Position numbers and translations under genes: made by a program
Shown here: in pieces, positions 39,523 through 48,694 of the stretch
Layout: every line of letters starts with the position of its first letter
How positions within the stretch are numbered: position 1 is the stretch's first letter
Notes under the pieces: model-generated
Databases searched by the model: none
The model's input: only the letters and a program-made list of their open reading frames with translations
What the model was told of the DNA's origin: nothing
Source of the DNA: Burkholderia sp. S171
GTDB lineage: Bacteria > Pseudomonadota > Gammaproteobacteria > Burkholderiales > Burkholderiaceae
Assembly: GCF_009766085.1 (NCBI RefSeq)
Contig: NZ_LMUF01000047.1
Coordinates: 295,410-359,409 of the forward strand
Direction of reading: 5' to 3'
DNA: 64,000 nucleotides

Positions 39523-40716
39523 ATGAGCCACGCCAAATCTGCCGCGGCCATGCCGGCGATCATGCTGGGTCTCTTCGGTTTGTACACGCTCGAATTCGGC
39601 GTAGTGGGTATCCTGCCGGTGATTGTGGAGCGCTTTGGCGTCACGGTGTCCCAAGCCGGGTTGTTGATGGGTTTGTTCGCATTGATCGTGGCGATCTGCG
39701 GTCCGTTCCTGGTGCTGGTTTCTTCACGCCATAACCGCAAAAAGGTACTGGTTTTTGCACTGGCCGGATTCTCGGTGTGCAGCGCGCTATCGGCTTTCGC
39801 GCCAAACTTCACGAGCTTGATGGCGCTGCGCATTGTTCCCGCGTTGTTGCATCCGATCTTCTTTTCAGCGGCGTTCACAGCGGCAGCCTCACTGTATCCG
39901 AAGGAGCGTGCGGCACATGCCATGGCGCAGGCTTTCGTTGGCACCACGCTTGGACTTGTGCTTGGCGTCCCCGCGACAACCTGGGTCGCCGCACACTTTT
40001 CTTACGAGGCTTCTTTCCTCTTCTGCGCGGCTGTCACCGCAATAGCCGGGGTGGGTTTGCTGCTGATGCTGCCCGTGCAGGGCCGCCCCGTGGCGATGAG
40101 TTTCCGGCACCAGCTTGGCGTGTTGCGCAAGCCTGCGCTGTGGTTGAACATCGTGGCGACGGTGCTGGTTTTTACCGCCATGTTCTCCGTGTACAGCTAC
40201 GCCGCCGAGTACCTCAGAAGTCAGACCGGCATGGATGGCGGCACCATCAGCATGATGCTGGTGATATTCGGCGTAGGCGGGGTGTCAGGCAATTTGCTGG
40301 CCGGCCGATTGCTGGGAAAGCACTTAGTTGCAACCACACTCCTGCATCCGATCGTGCTCGCAGGGGCCTATGTGATGCTCTATGTACTTGGTAGTACGAA
40401 CATTGAAAGTATGGCGATCATTACGTTGCTATGGGGAGCCGCGCACACCAGCGGCATGGTCATTACTCAGGTGTGGCTGACCTCGGTAGCGTCGGAAGCA
40501 CCTGAGTTTGCGACCAGCCTCTTCGTGTCCGCCGGGAACGCCGGCGTGGTACTAGGATCGGCGGTCGGCGGTCTTTTCATCAACGGTCTGGGTATGCCCG
40601 GCGTGATCCTGTGCGGACTTATCTTCGCGGCGTTGTCGGTGCTTGTGATTGCCGCGAAGGCTTTGATCTATCGTTCGCAACCGGTGCGCGTTGATAGTAT
40701 TGGCGTGGCACATTGA
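39523..40716 (+). CDS. MFS transporter, DHA1 / AraJ-like efflux family
   Basis: A 397-residue, 12-helix major facilitator protein. The first loop is LVSSRHNRKKVLVFALAG, matching the family's R..RR..L motif between TM2 and TM3. The AraJ/NepI-like subgroup exports sugars, purines or drugs. It probably exports the substrate or product of the dehydrogenase encoded just upstream. The ATG at 39523 has GAGGGCGA upstream. Confidence 0.87.
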   Translation: MSHAKSAAAMPAIMLGLFGLYTLEFGVVGILPVIVERFGVTVSQAGLLMGLFALIVAICGPFLVLVSSRHNRKKVLVFALAGFSVCSALSAFAPNFTSLMALRIVPALLHPIFFSAAFTAAASLYPKERAAHAMAQAFVGTTLGLVLGVPATTWVAAHFSYEASFLFCAAVTAIAGVGLLLMLPVQGRPVAMSFRHQLGVLRKPALWLNIVATVLVFTAMFSVYSYAAEYLRSQTGMDGGTISMMLVIFGVGGVSGNLLAGRLLGKHLVATTLLHPIVLAGAYVMLYVLGSTNIESMAIITLLWGAAHTSGMVITQVWLTSVASEAPEFATSLFVSAGNAGVVLGSAVGGLFINGLGMPGVILCGLIFAALSVLVIAAKALIYRSQPVRVDSIGVAH

Positions 40717-40772
40717 GCGGGCGGTGCCCATCTCCCGGTCGGTGATCTGCGCTTGACGCCGCCCGACATGCG

Positions 40773-41735
40773 TTACGGTTTAAACCCTGTCGTGAACACC
40801 GTGCGTGCCTGGTTTTCATTGGCCCAGTGATCCTCGACCTGAGACAAGGGCACGGGGTTCGTCGCAATCTCGAAGCCGCCGGGAACCGTGGCGGTCAACA
40901 ATTGTTCAATCGATCCAAGAAGGCGCGGCATTGGAACGCTGCCAATACCGCTGCCCATCAGTTCGATGGCCGATGACCGAAGCACCGCGCCTGGAAGCGT
41001 GATGGTTGCCGCGCTCATGGCCCCAATCTGAACGAACCGGAGTGGCACCGCTTCCGGCGACGCTTTGGCGCCCGCCGCCAGCAACAGCTCGGCGCTTTGC
41101 CCCCAAAGATAGTCGAGCACGACGCCCACGCCATCGCGAAACTGCTGCTGAAATACGCTATCAAGTGATTCGTTGTCCTGCGTGAGACTGATCGTCTCGT
41201 CAGCACCGAGCGCTTTCAGAGACAGCAGGGTTGCCGCATTCCGTCCGGTCGCGATGATCTTGCCTGCGCCCAGATATCTGGCGATCTGCACAGCGAGACG
41301 GCCCGACACGCCTGTTGCACCGTTGATCAGTACGGTCTCGCCCTTCACCAGCTTTGCACGTTCCACCAAGGCCGCCCATGACGACATGCCCGGAATGGCG
41401 ATGGCCGCCGCGGTCACCTCATCAAGCGCCGCCGGCAGCGGAATACAACGCGCCTTCTTGACGATGCAGTGCTCCGCCATGCCACCGAAGGGCGCTTCGG
41501 GCATCACGAAATAAACCCGCGTGCCGTCTTCAAGAACACCGGTGCCGTCGACCCCAGGTATGAAAGGAAGCTTCGCAGAGGCGCTATAGTGCTTGCCCGA
41601 TGCCCGGCTCTTGGTGACATGACTCAGCGCGGATGCTACAACCGCGACACGGACCACGCCTTCAGTGATAGCCGGCTCGGTGAAGTCGGCATAAACCGGC
41701 GTTGCGCCGGATTCTGTAACGAGTGCTGCTTTCAT
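40773..41735 (-). CDS. Zinc-independent quinone oxidoreductase-like protein
   Basis: A 320-residue medium-chain reductase: N-terminal GroES-like domain (KLPFIPGVDGTGVLEDGTRV) and cofactor domain INGATGVSGRLAVQIARYLGA (about residues 138-158), with ATGRN for the cofactor phosphate. It lacks zinc-ligand cysteines. Divergent from a MarR gene, with a near-perfect palindrome between them. Such pairs often respond to quinones or electrophiles. GGAGAG lies upstream of the ATG. Confidence 0.87.
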   Translation of the reverse strand: MKAALVTESGATPVYADFTEPAITEGVVRVAVVASALSHVTKSRASGKHYSASAKLPFIPGVDGTGVLEDGTRVYFVMPEAPFGGMAEHCIVKKARCIPLPAALDEVTAAAIAIPGMSSWAALVERAKLVKGETVLINGATGVSGRLAVQIARYLGAGKIIATGRNAATLLSLKALGADETISLTQDNESLDSVFQQQFRDGVGVVLDYLWGQSAELLLAAGAKASPEAVPLRFVQIGAMSAATITLPGAVLRSSAIELMGSGIGSVPMPRLLGSIEQLLTATVPGGFEIATNPVPLSQVEDHWANENQARTVFTTGFKP

Positions 41736-41794
41736 AATTGCTCTCCTTTGCCAAGTATCCGAGCGTACGCTTCATCCGGGATTGGATCATCGAA

Positions 41795-41817
41795 TATATG
41801 TGTATTATACACATATA
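41795..41817. promoter_or_regulatory. MarR operator candidate: 11-bp palindrome
   Basis: TATATGTGTAT (41795-41805), one central base, ATACACATATA (41807-41817): perfect arms centred between the divergent oxidoreductase (start 41735) and MarR (start 41845) genes. Size and symmetry fit a MarR dimer site controlling both. Confidence 0.8.
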
Positions 41818-41844
41818 AATGCATTGACAAGGAATGGAATCGCG

Positions 41845-42297
41845 ATGGGGAAAGAAATACGCGAGTTGCGGGAAGCGCTGTTGGACCTGACGGGTGTGCT
41901 CAATCGGCCGCAACCGGATGCCGCCCTTATTGAAGCGGCAGGCGTCGATCTGGATCGCGCACTTTTCCCGCTGCTTGCAAGGGTCGAACGGCTAGGGCCG
42001 CTTGGCATTGTCGAGCTCGCGGAACTGGCGGGGCGTGACTACAGCACGGTCAGCCGGCAGATCGCGAAACTGGAGAGCCTGGGGCTTGTGTCACGATGCC
42101 CAAGCCCGAACGACGGCCGGGTTCGCGCGGCCGTCATTACGGATCAGGGACGGGTCATGACGGACGCGCTGGACGCAGCGCGTCAGAAAATCATCGAACA
42201 ATTGCTTGCCGGCTGGGAAGCAAAAGAGGTGGGCGAGCTTGCCCGTCTGCTTCGAAAGTTTGCGGACGATGCGCTTGGCTGGGTCAAGACTCTGTAA
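41845..42297 (+). CDS. MarR-family transcriptional regulator
   Basis: A 150-residue winged-helix regulator: LGIVELAELAGRDYSTVSRQIAKLESLGLVSR (about residues 52-83) is the recognition region and PNDGRVRAAVITDQG the wing. The ATG at 41845 was chosen because it begins the conserved domain; upstream Met codons lie within the palindromic operator. It is expected to repress the divergent oxidoreductase gene and itself. Confidence 0.9.
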   Translation: MGKEIRELREALLDLTGVLNRPQPDAALIEAAGVDLDRALFPLLARVERLGPLGIVELAELAGRDYSTVSRQIAKLESLGLVSRCPSPNDGRVRAAVITDQGRVMTDALDAARQKIIEQLLAGWEAKEVGELARLLRKFADDALGWVKTL

Positions 42298-42348
42298 GCA
42301 GCATTACGCTTGATCGAGTGAAGGCTGCTTCATCGCTTCATGAAAGGC

Positions 42349-43557
42349 TCAGGCGCCTTTCGATGGCACGGCGGAGGTGAGCTCATTGATCTGTGTCTCA
42401 TCGTAGCCAAGTTCGCGCAGCACTTCGACCGTGTGCTCACCGACCTTCGCAATTGGTTGACGCGGCTGCAGGCGCTCACCATTCATGGAGAGGGGCAGAA
42501 GCGGCATCGCCGTCTCGGTTCCGTCGTCGAGCGTCAACGTTGCAAGGCCGCCGCTTTCGATCAAATGCTTGTCTTCGAAAAGGTCTTCGGGCTTGGTGAT
42601 CGACGCAAACGGAATATGACTGCGTTCGAACTGCCGCGTCAGCGCCGAGCCTTCGAGTCGGCTCAATGTTTCGCCCAGCGTTTGCAGAAGCCACGGGCGT
42701 ACCACCACGCGATCATTGTTGGTCGCGAGCCGCGGGTCCGCGAGCAAATCAGGTCGATCGAGAATGGCGCACAAGGCGCGCCACTGGGTGTCGCCCGTCG
42801 CTGCTATGAACATCTGCTCGCCTCCTGCAAGCGTGAAGACGTCGTACACCGCCCACGCACTGATGCGGTCAGGCATCGGCGCAGCGGCGACACCGGTCGC
42901 GGCGAACTGCTGCATATGCTGGGCGCACAACAGCACGCAGTTTTCGAACAATGCACTTTGCACTTCCTTGCCGATGCCGCTCGACTTGCGCTCGAAGAGC
43001 GCTGCAAGCACGCCAATCGCGCCGAACATGCCGCCCATGATGTCGTTCACGGAACTTCCCGCGCGCAGTGGCCGGCCGACCGGGCCCGTCATGTAGGCGA
43101 GGCCCGCCATCATCTGGACGACTTCATCAAGGGCGAGGCGATGCTCGTAAGGGCCGTTGAGAAAGCCCTTGTGCGACACATAAATCAAGCCAGGGTCCCG
43201 TGCTTTCAAACTCTCGTAGTCCAGGCCCAGCGTTGCCATGCGGCCAGGTTTGAAGTTTTCGATAAAGACATCGGCCGTGTCGACCAGCTTGTGAAGCGCG
43301 CTGAGACCCGCTTCGGTGTCGAGGTCGAGGGCGATGCTCTTCTTGTTGCGGTTAAAGGTGCGGAAGAAACCAGCGCCGGCGCCGAGGAGGCGCCGCGTGC
43401 CGTCGCCGCGAGGCGGCTCGACCTTGATGACCTCAGCGCCAAGGTCGCCCAGGATCATGCCGCAGGTCGGTCCCATCACCATGTGCGACAACTCGACCAC
43501 CCGAATACCTGCCAGTGGCAGGGCGCTGTTTTGTGCGGAAGATGTAGAGGGGTTCAT
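42349..43557 (-). CDS. CaiB/BaiF family (class III) CoA-transferase
   Basis: A 402-residue class III CoA-transferase: PLAGIRVVELSHMVMGPTCG at the N terminus, LGAEVIKVEPP, and DLDTEAG, with the conserved aspartate in the NDIMGG region (about residue 172). It moves CoA between organic acids in the cytoplasm. It is the third gene of the binding protein-asparaginase-CoA-transferase operon. The frame stays open to 43653, only 10 bases from the asparaginase stop, but conserved sequence starts after the ATG at 43557. The acid substrate is unknown. Confidence 0.87.
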   Translation of the reverse strand: MNPSTSSAQNSALPLAGIRVVELSHMVMGPTCGMILGDLGAEVIKVEPPRGDGTRRLLGAGAGFFRTFNRNKKSIALDLDTEAGLSALHKLVDTADVFIENFKPGRMATLGLDYESLKARDPGLIYVSHKGFLNGPYEHRLALDEVVQMMAGLAYMTGPVGRPLRAGSSVNDIMGGMFGAIGVLAALFERKSSGIGKEVQSALFENCVLLCAQHMQQFAATGVAAAPMPDRISAWAVYDVFTLAGGEQMFIAATGDTQWRALCAILDRPDLLADPRLATNNDRVVVRPWLLQTLGETLSRLEGSALTRQFERSHIPFASITKPEDLFEDKHLIESGGLATLTLDDGTETAMPLLPLSMNGERLQPRQPIAKVGEHTVEVLRELGYDETQINELTSAVPSKGA

Positions 43558-43663
43558 TGGCGTGCCGGGAGTCAAGACGCCAGTTTGCACCAGCTTGAGC
43601 GTATTGACCGCTGGGACGTACCCGACCTGTCGGTGCCCCATGTCGCGGCACACACCGGCCGCA

Positions 43664-44719
43664 TCAATACGTCAGAAAGGCATTCTGAAGTTTTCGTGTG
43701 CAATCGTCTCCGGTGAGCGCCAGCATCATCAGGATGCGCGCCTTGTGCGGAACCTGATCGTCCGTTACCAGCCAGTCGTAGCGGTCATCGGGCTGCGCGG
43801 CATTGCGGATGACCACGCCACTTCCCGTGCGCGAACCTCGGACAACGTGAATCCCACGCACTCTCGCGCTGACCAGCGAGGCCACGACCGAGGTCGCCAC
43901 GTTGCCATTGCCGGTCGCCGCATAGATGAGCGCCTTCACGCCCGAGTCGAGCATAGCGTGGATCATCGCGTCGTTCATGCCGCCGTGCGCATAGAGGATA
44001 CCGACCTCGGGAAGCGCGTCGATCTCGTCGATCGACCATTCGCTTTGCACGGTATGCCAACGCGCCGGCAGTCGATAAAAGACCGGCTTGCCCTCGACGA
44101 TGTATCCCAAGGGACCATACGGAGAACTGAACGCCTCCTGCTTGAACGTATTGGTCTTTACAACATCACGCGCGGTGTGGATCTCATCGTTTGCAACGAC
44201 CAGTGTGCCTTTGCCGTGGGCTAACTGACTCGCCGCCACGACGATCGCGTTGTAGAGGTTAAGCGGTCCGTCCGAACTGAGCGCGGAGGGCGGACGCATT
44301 GCGCCCACCACGACTACCGGCTTCGTACTTTTGAGCGTCAGATGCAGGAAATAAGCGGTTTCATCGATGGTATCGGTGCCGTGCGTGACGACCACGCCAT
44401 CCACGTCATCCTGTTTCAGCAGCGATGAAATTCGCTTGCCCAACTGCAGTAGTTGCCCGCTGCCGAAATTCTCCGAGCCGCATTGAAAGAGCTGCTCGGC
44501 ACTGATGTCGGCAAGCGCTGCCGCGGCGGGCAGATCGGCAAGAATCTGGTCGACGGACAGCACGGAGCAGTCATACGCCGACGTGTTGACCGGCGACGCA
44601 CCGCGGCCGGCTATCGTCCCGCCTGTGCCAATCAGCACAATCCGCGCTTTCGGCGGGGCAGCAGGGTTGCTTACGCCAGCGCCAGCACCAGCGCCAAGAA
44701 CAGGGACGCTCATGCGCAC
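43664..44719 (-). CDS. L-asparaginase-type amidohydrolase (type II family, no signal peptide)
   Basis: A 351-residue asparaginase/glutaminase family enzyme. From the GTG start, Thr35 in GTGGTIAG and Thr115-Asp116 in THGTDTIDET are the two catalytic threonine sites, and Lys188 in DVVKTNT completes the active site. No signal peptide: the N terminus is Ala/Gly/Pro-rich, suggesting a cytoplasmic enzyme, unlike classical periplasmic type II. GTG overlaps the upstream stop (TAGTG); an ATG at 44713 is equally possible. Operon context suggests hydrolysis of an amide other than, or besides, asparagine. Confidence 0.85.
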   Translation of the reverse strand: MRMSVPVLGAGAGAGVSNPAAPPKARIVLIGTGGTIAGRGASPVNTSAYDCSVLSVDQILADLPAAAALADISAEQLFQCGSENFGSGQLLQLGKRISSLLKQDDVDGVVVTHGTDTIDETAYFLHLTLKSTKPVVVVGAMRPPSALSSDGPLNLYNAIVVAASQLAHGKGTLVVANDEIHTARDVVKTNTFKQEAFSSPYGPLGYIVEGKPVFYRLPARWHTVQSEWSIDEIDALPEVGILYAHGGMNDAMIHAMLDSGVKALIYAATGNGNVATSVVASLVSARVRGIHVVRGSRTGSGVVIRNAAQPDDRYDWLVTDDQVPHKARILMMLALTGDDCTRKLQNAFLTY

Positions 44720-45864
44720 TACATCTTCACGACGGTGAGCAGCGTCTGCTTGCCGCTTTTGTAGTCATACAGCGAGATCGCGCCTTGCTTCAAATCCCCG
44801 TGTGCATCGAACTGCGTACGACCCAGCACACCGACGAAATTTGCACTCGGCATGGCTGCAAGGATGTCTGGGGCTTTGGTCGACTTGGCGCGCTTCATTG
44901 CGTCAACGATGATGTACACCGCGTCGTAGGCGAACGGGGCATTGAGCTGCACGTGCTGGTGAAAGCGTGCTTCGTAGCGTTGCTCGAAAGCGGGACCGTT
45001 CGGCATTTTCTCGAGCGGCATGCCGGCGATCGAGCAGACGACGTTGTCTGCAGCGTCACCGGCCAGTTTCGCGAGCGAATCGGCACACAGGCCGTCACCC
45101 CCTAGCACGCGTGCCGCAATCGCGAGCTGTTGTGCCTGCTTCGCGAATGGACCGCCCGTGGCGTCCATTCCCCCGTACATGATGATGTCCGGATGCTCGC
45201 CCTTGATCTTGGTGAGAATAGAACGGAAGTCGACTGCCTTGTCGTTGGTGGCATCGTGTGAGAGCACGGTCAACCCGTCCGCCTTCGCCTGCTTCTCGAA
45301 CTCGTTGGCGAGCCCCTGGCCATAGGCCGTCGCGTCGTCGACGATCGCCACCGATTTCGCCCCGAGCGTCTTCCTCGCATAGTCGGCCAGCGCCGGACCC
45401 TGCTGCGCGTCGGTTGCGACCACCCGGTAGGCAGTCTTGAATCCTTGCTGCGTATAGACCGGATTGGTCGCCGAAGGGGAGACCTCGACAACACCCGCAT
45501 CGCTGTAGATCTTCGACGCGGGGATGGTCGTCCCCGAATTCATGTGGCCGACCACGGCGACGACCTGATCGTCGACAAGCCTCTGCGCGACCTGTGTGCC
45601 CTGGCGCGGGTCCGATGCGTCGTCTTGTGCATCAAGCTCGAGCGTCACCTTCTGGCCGTTAACCACGAGACCCTTCGCGTTGATCTCCTCCACCGCCAGG
45701 CGGGCGCCGTTCTCGGTGTCCTTTCCCCACTCCGCATTTGCGCCCGTCAGCGGCGCGGCATGGCCAATTTTGACAACTTCGTCTGCGAACGCGCTGGCCG
45801 AGCCGAGCATGATCAGACTTACTCCAATATGGGCGCATAGCGCGCCGTGAAATCTGGCCGACAT
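44719..45864 (-). CDS. Branched-chain amino-acid-type periplasmic binding protein
   Basis: A 381-residue LivJ-type binding protein with a signal peptide (about residues 1-27, ASAFADE). The fold is recognisable from VKIGHAAPLTGANAEWGKD, VVAVVGHMNSGTTIPAS, PSATNPVYTQQGFKTAYRVV and IIMYGGMDATG. AGGAGAG precedes the ATG at 45864. No LivHMGF genes are nearby, so it must use a transporter encoded elsewhere. First gene of an operon with an asparaginase-type hydrolase and a CoA-transferase. The ligand may be the amide they degrade. Confidence 0.88.
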   Translation of the reverse strand: MSARFHGALCAHIGVSLIMLGSASAFADEVVKIGHAAPLTGANAEWGKDTENGARLAVEEINAKGLVVNGQKVTLELDAQDDASDPRQGTQVAQRLVDDQVVAVVGHMNSGTTIPASKIYSDAGVVEVSPSATNPVYTQQGFKTAYRVVATDAQQGPALADYARKTLGAKSVAIVDDATAYGQGLANEFEKQAKADGLTVLSHDATNDKAVDFRSILTKIKGEHPDIIMYGGMDATGGPFAKQAQQLAIAARVLGGDGLCADSLAKLAGDAADNVVCSIAGMPLEKMPNGPAFEQRYEARFHQHVQLNAPFAYDAVYIIVDAMKRAKSTKAPDILAAMPSANFVGVLGRTQFDAHGDLKQGAISLYDYKSGKQTLLTVVKM

Positions 45865-46074
45865 GAGACTCTCCTGGTTATGCAGCTTGCTGGACGATGG
45901 TGCACTGGCGCTTGCCAGTGATCGATTGGGGGCAGGTGACAGGAGCGACTTTAGAGACGAAAAAATGGCTGGCATTGCACCGACTCGCAAAAAAATAGAA
46001 GAAATGCGACATGGCGACCAAGCGGCTTTTTTGGCTTATATACTCGGGTTCATCAACGCCTTGCGGGAACGTCC

Positions 46075-47160
46075 ATGGCACTCGAAAAAACACCGCCCGA
46101 TGGCCGGGAGCCGGCCCTTGGACGGGATCTGGTGGATCGGCTCGATCGCGCCAGCGTCAAACGCGAGGGCAACGCGTCGCGCTCGGGGGCCGAGCTCAAC
46201 ATCGGATTTCTTCTCTGGCCGAGCTTCCCGCTGCTTTCTCTAGCAGGCTTCTGCGACGCCTTGCGCCATGCAGCCGATCTCGGCGACCAGAGCCGGCCGC
46301 TGCGTTGTGCGTGGACGCTGCTCGGTATGGGCGATGAAACCGTGGAAGCGAGCTGCGGTGTGGCCGTGCCGGTGCATGCGGTACAGGGGTCGCCGCGGCA
46401 ATTCGATTACCTCGTGGTAATCGGTGGCCTTCTGCCGAAACTTGAACAGGTCGACCGGCGCTACTGGGACTATTTGCGCGAGGCCGACGCCGAAGGCGTG
46501 CCGTTGATCGGCATGTGCACCGGCAGTTTCGTGCTGGCAAAAGCAGGCTTGATGCAGGACCGTGTGGCTTGCGTCCACGCGTTCCACCTGGAGGACTACA
46601 AAACGATGTTCCCGGACTTGCGGGTCATCGCCAATTCAGACTATCTGATCGACGGCAACCGCATTACATGCGCGGGCGGCGTGTCCGTCATCGAGTTGGC
46701 CACGCGTTTGATCAGCTTGCATTGCGGCTCGGACAGAGCCTCCAAGGTGATTCATCAAATGACAGTCAGCCGTCACGGCGGCACGTCGTTTGTGGAGCGC
46801 CGCAAGGCACTGGGCTATCTGGCAGTCGGTGATTTGCTGGTACGGCACGCTATTGTGCTGATGGAGGAAAACCTGGAGGCGCCCCTCAACGTCACGGTGA
46901 TCGCAAAGATGACCGGTACGAGCGTCAGGCAACTCGAACGTAATTTCCTGACTGAAATGGGGGTGTCGCCCAAGGAGTTTTACCGGACGATGCGGCTTCG
47001 ATACGCGCGCTGGCTATTACTCAATACGGAAAAACGCATCACGGTCATTGCTTATGAATGCGGTTTTGCCGACTCGGCGCATTTCATTCGCGGCTTTAAG
47101 GAGGTCTACGGCGTGACACCCGGCAGGCTCAGGGTCTCACTGGAAGAACGTCTGTCCTGA
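46075..47160 (+). CDS. GlxA-family regulator (DJ-1/PfpI domain plus AraC helix-turn-helix)
   Basis: A 361-residue regulator: a DJ-1/PfpI-like domain (about residues 40-215, with the nucleophile-elbow-like GMCTGSFVLAKAG) and a C-terminal AraC/XylS DNA-binding domain (about 250-355, ECGFADSAHFIRGFKEVYGVTPGRLR). This architecture is seen in GlxA/ArgR(AotR)/CdhR-type activators of amino-acid, carnitine or betaine catabolism. It is divergent from the binding protein-asparaginase-CoA-transferase operon and probably activates it. Confidence 0.88.
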   Translation: MALEKTPPDGREPALGRDLVDRLDRASVKREGNASRSGAELNIGFLLWPSFPLLSLAGFCDALRHAADLGDQSRPLRCAWTLLGMGDETVEASCGVAVPVHAVQGSPRQFDYLVVIGGLLPKLEQVDRRYWDYLREADAEGVPLIGMCTGSFVLAKAGLMQDRVACVHAFHLEDYKTMFPDLRVIANSDYLIDGNRITCAGGVSVIELATRLISLHCGSDRASKVIHQMTVSRHGGTSFVERRKALGYLAVGDLLVRHAIVLMEENLEAPLNVTVIAKMTGTSVRQLERNFLTEMGVSPKEFYRTMRLRYARWLLLNTEKRITVIAYECGFADSAHFIRGFKEVYGVTPGRLRVSLEERLS

Positions 47161-47221
47161 CGCGCGGTGCGTCCATGGCAAAGGCCACGCGGGAAAACAT
47201 GTCTACGATATGACAGGCGCT

Positions 47222-48151
47222 TTACTGACCGGAAAGATCGAAATATTTTCGGAGAACCAGCAATGAAATAAGCTTTTCTCGTCTCGTATCAAGAAACTGC
47301 ATGGCGTACTGATTGGCGTTTTTGATTATCGCCATGGCCTTGTCGGTATGCTTGACGTAATAACTTATTTTATCTTCCAAATTGGAAAAGTCATCGTCCA
47401 GAAGGACATAGTGGTGGTCCGGAATCAATGAGCCTTCCATGAACCAGCTTTCCACCCGTGGCTTGCGCATAAAGCAAACGGAATTTGAAAGCATGATCCA
47501 TTTCAAGTTGGTTGCAACGTCATTACCCTCCAGACTAATCACAAACTTGTACTTCAACTGGTCTGCAATACTCATATAAGGTCGATGACCGTGTTGACCT
47601 TTTCTGCGGTCATCAGTATCGCCAATATCGGCTATGGGTGAGCCGTGATACTTCGCGACGAAATCTTTTCTGTGTTCCTGGTAGCACGCACCTCGAAAAA
47701 CCGCCATATCGAGTTTGCTTTCGAATGAACGCGTATCTTCAATAAAATTGAAGTGCCTCATTTTGTCCAGCTTCAGTAGAACCGAATTTTCATTGGCTTC
47801 AGTGAGTGGCCTGGTTTTAAGCAGCGTCGGCTCGTCTACCGCTTCTTTAATGTCCTTGAAAACATAGTTGAATTTGACGGAGCGCGCGAAGTATCGGGAT
47901 ATTTCTTTGAAATCATAGTAGTAGGCGCTAGGGTTGCCGCGCAATGGCAGTGTGCCGCTGCGGCTCGCCGTTTCGTTCAGGACAAATTGCTGCTCAAGCT
48001 TATTATAATAATTGGCGCGTGAGCGAATATAGGTCCACTGCTGCTCGTCCAGATTCCTGAACATGCGGTCATATCTTTTTTCAAAAATCAAGGATGGAAA
48101 AAGATCGAAAATAACATTTTTTGCGTAAAATTTTAATTTTCTGGCATGCAT
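47222..48151 (-). CDS. Family 90 glycosyltransferase (CAP10-like)
   Basis: A 309-residue glycosyltransferase with the conserved C-terminal CAP10 block: YKFVISLEGNDVATNLKW, MLSNSVCFMRKPRVESWFMEG, LIPDHHYVLLDDDFSNLE and AMQFLDTRREKLISLLVL. Such proteins add xylose or other sugars to lipopolysaccharide cores or capsules in bacteria. The gene is clearly AT-richer than its neighbours, with many AAA/TTT codons, suggesting horizontal transfer. It stands alone. Acceptor and donor are unknown. Confidence 0.82.
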   Translation of the reverse strand: MHARKLKFYAKNVIFDLFPSLIFEKRYDRMFRNLDEQQWTYIRSRANYYNKLEQQFVLNETASRSGTLPLRGNPSAYYYDFKEISRYFARSVKFNYVFKDIKEAVDEPTLLKTRPLTEANENSVLLKLDKMRHFNFIEDTRSFESKLDMAVFRGACYQEHRKDFVAKYHGSPIADIGDTDDRRKGQHGHRPYMSIADQLKYKFVISLEGNDVATNLKWIMLSNSVCFMRKPRVESWFMEGSLIPDHHYVLLDDDFSNLEDKISYYVKHTDKAMAIIKNANQYAMQFLDTRREKLISLLVLRKYFDLSGQ

Positions 48152-48694
48152 AAATCGGGCTCAATCTTTTAATGGGGCGCTAAAATTTCACGAAAAATGA
48201 TTTGAAGCATTTGCGGGACAGGGCAACCGTCATTCTTCAAAAAACTTATCACCTTTGGGTCACACCTAAATACTCTGCGGCAGGTGCTTTGCCGTGTGAG
48301 CGCTACAGAAGTTGCGTTGCAGCGCTCACGTGTAAAAGCGGATTGCCAGACAGTACTACATTGAACGGGCGGAACAGTTGTTGCATGGTGCGGAACACAC
48401 GGGTAGCGGTAGTGTACCCGTTACCACTTTTGCGGCAATATAGTCAACCGTTTTCGGGTGTTGAGGATCGAGTTCGGGTCGTGGCGACTACGCGTGGTTG
48501 TCGGCTCACGGCTCGCGTGGCGCCGCATGGAAGCTAACGTTTGAGGACCTCGGTAAGTGATCAGCCATGCTAATTATGTGCTTCAATCGGAGAGAATCAT
48601 CAACGACCTTGAGATGGGCCGTCCAAGTCATCACACGTTTCCTCGCAAACGGGAACGGCCCCCAGGAAGAGACCCCGCCTGACTCACACGCCTC
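48152..48694. other. Intergenic stretch, nothing identified
   Basis: 543 bases, AT-rich at the left end next to the glycosyltransferase. No gene, repeat or RNA recognised. It may contain the border of the acquired segment. Confidence 0.5.

Noticed and set aside
42340-43716. 458-codon plus-strand frame opposite the CoA-transferase gene
   Set aside because: Composition is typical of an antisense shadow, and the minus-strand frame has strong CaiB family features.
48202-48537. 111-codon plus-strand frame after the glycosyltransferase
   Set aside because: No similarity, no ribosome site, and composition typical of non-coding sequence.
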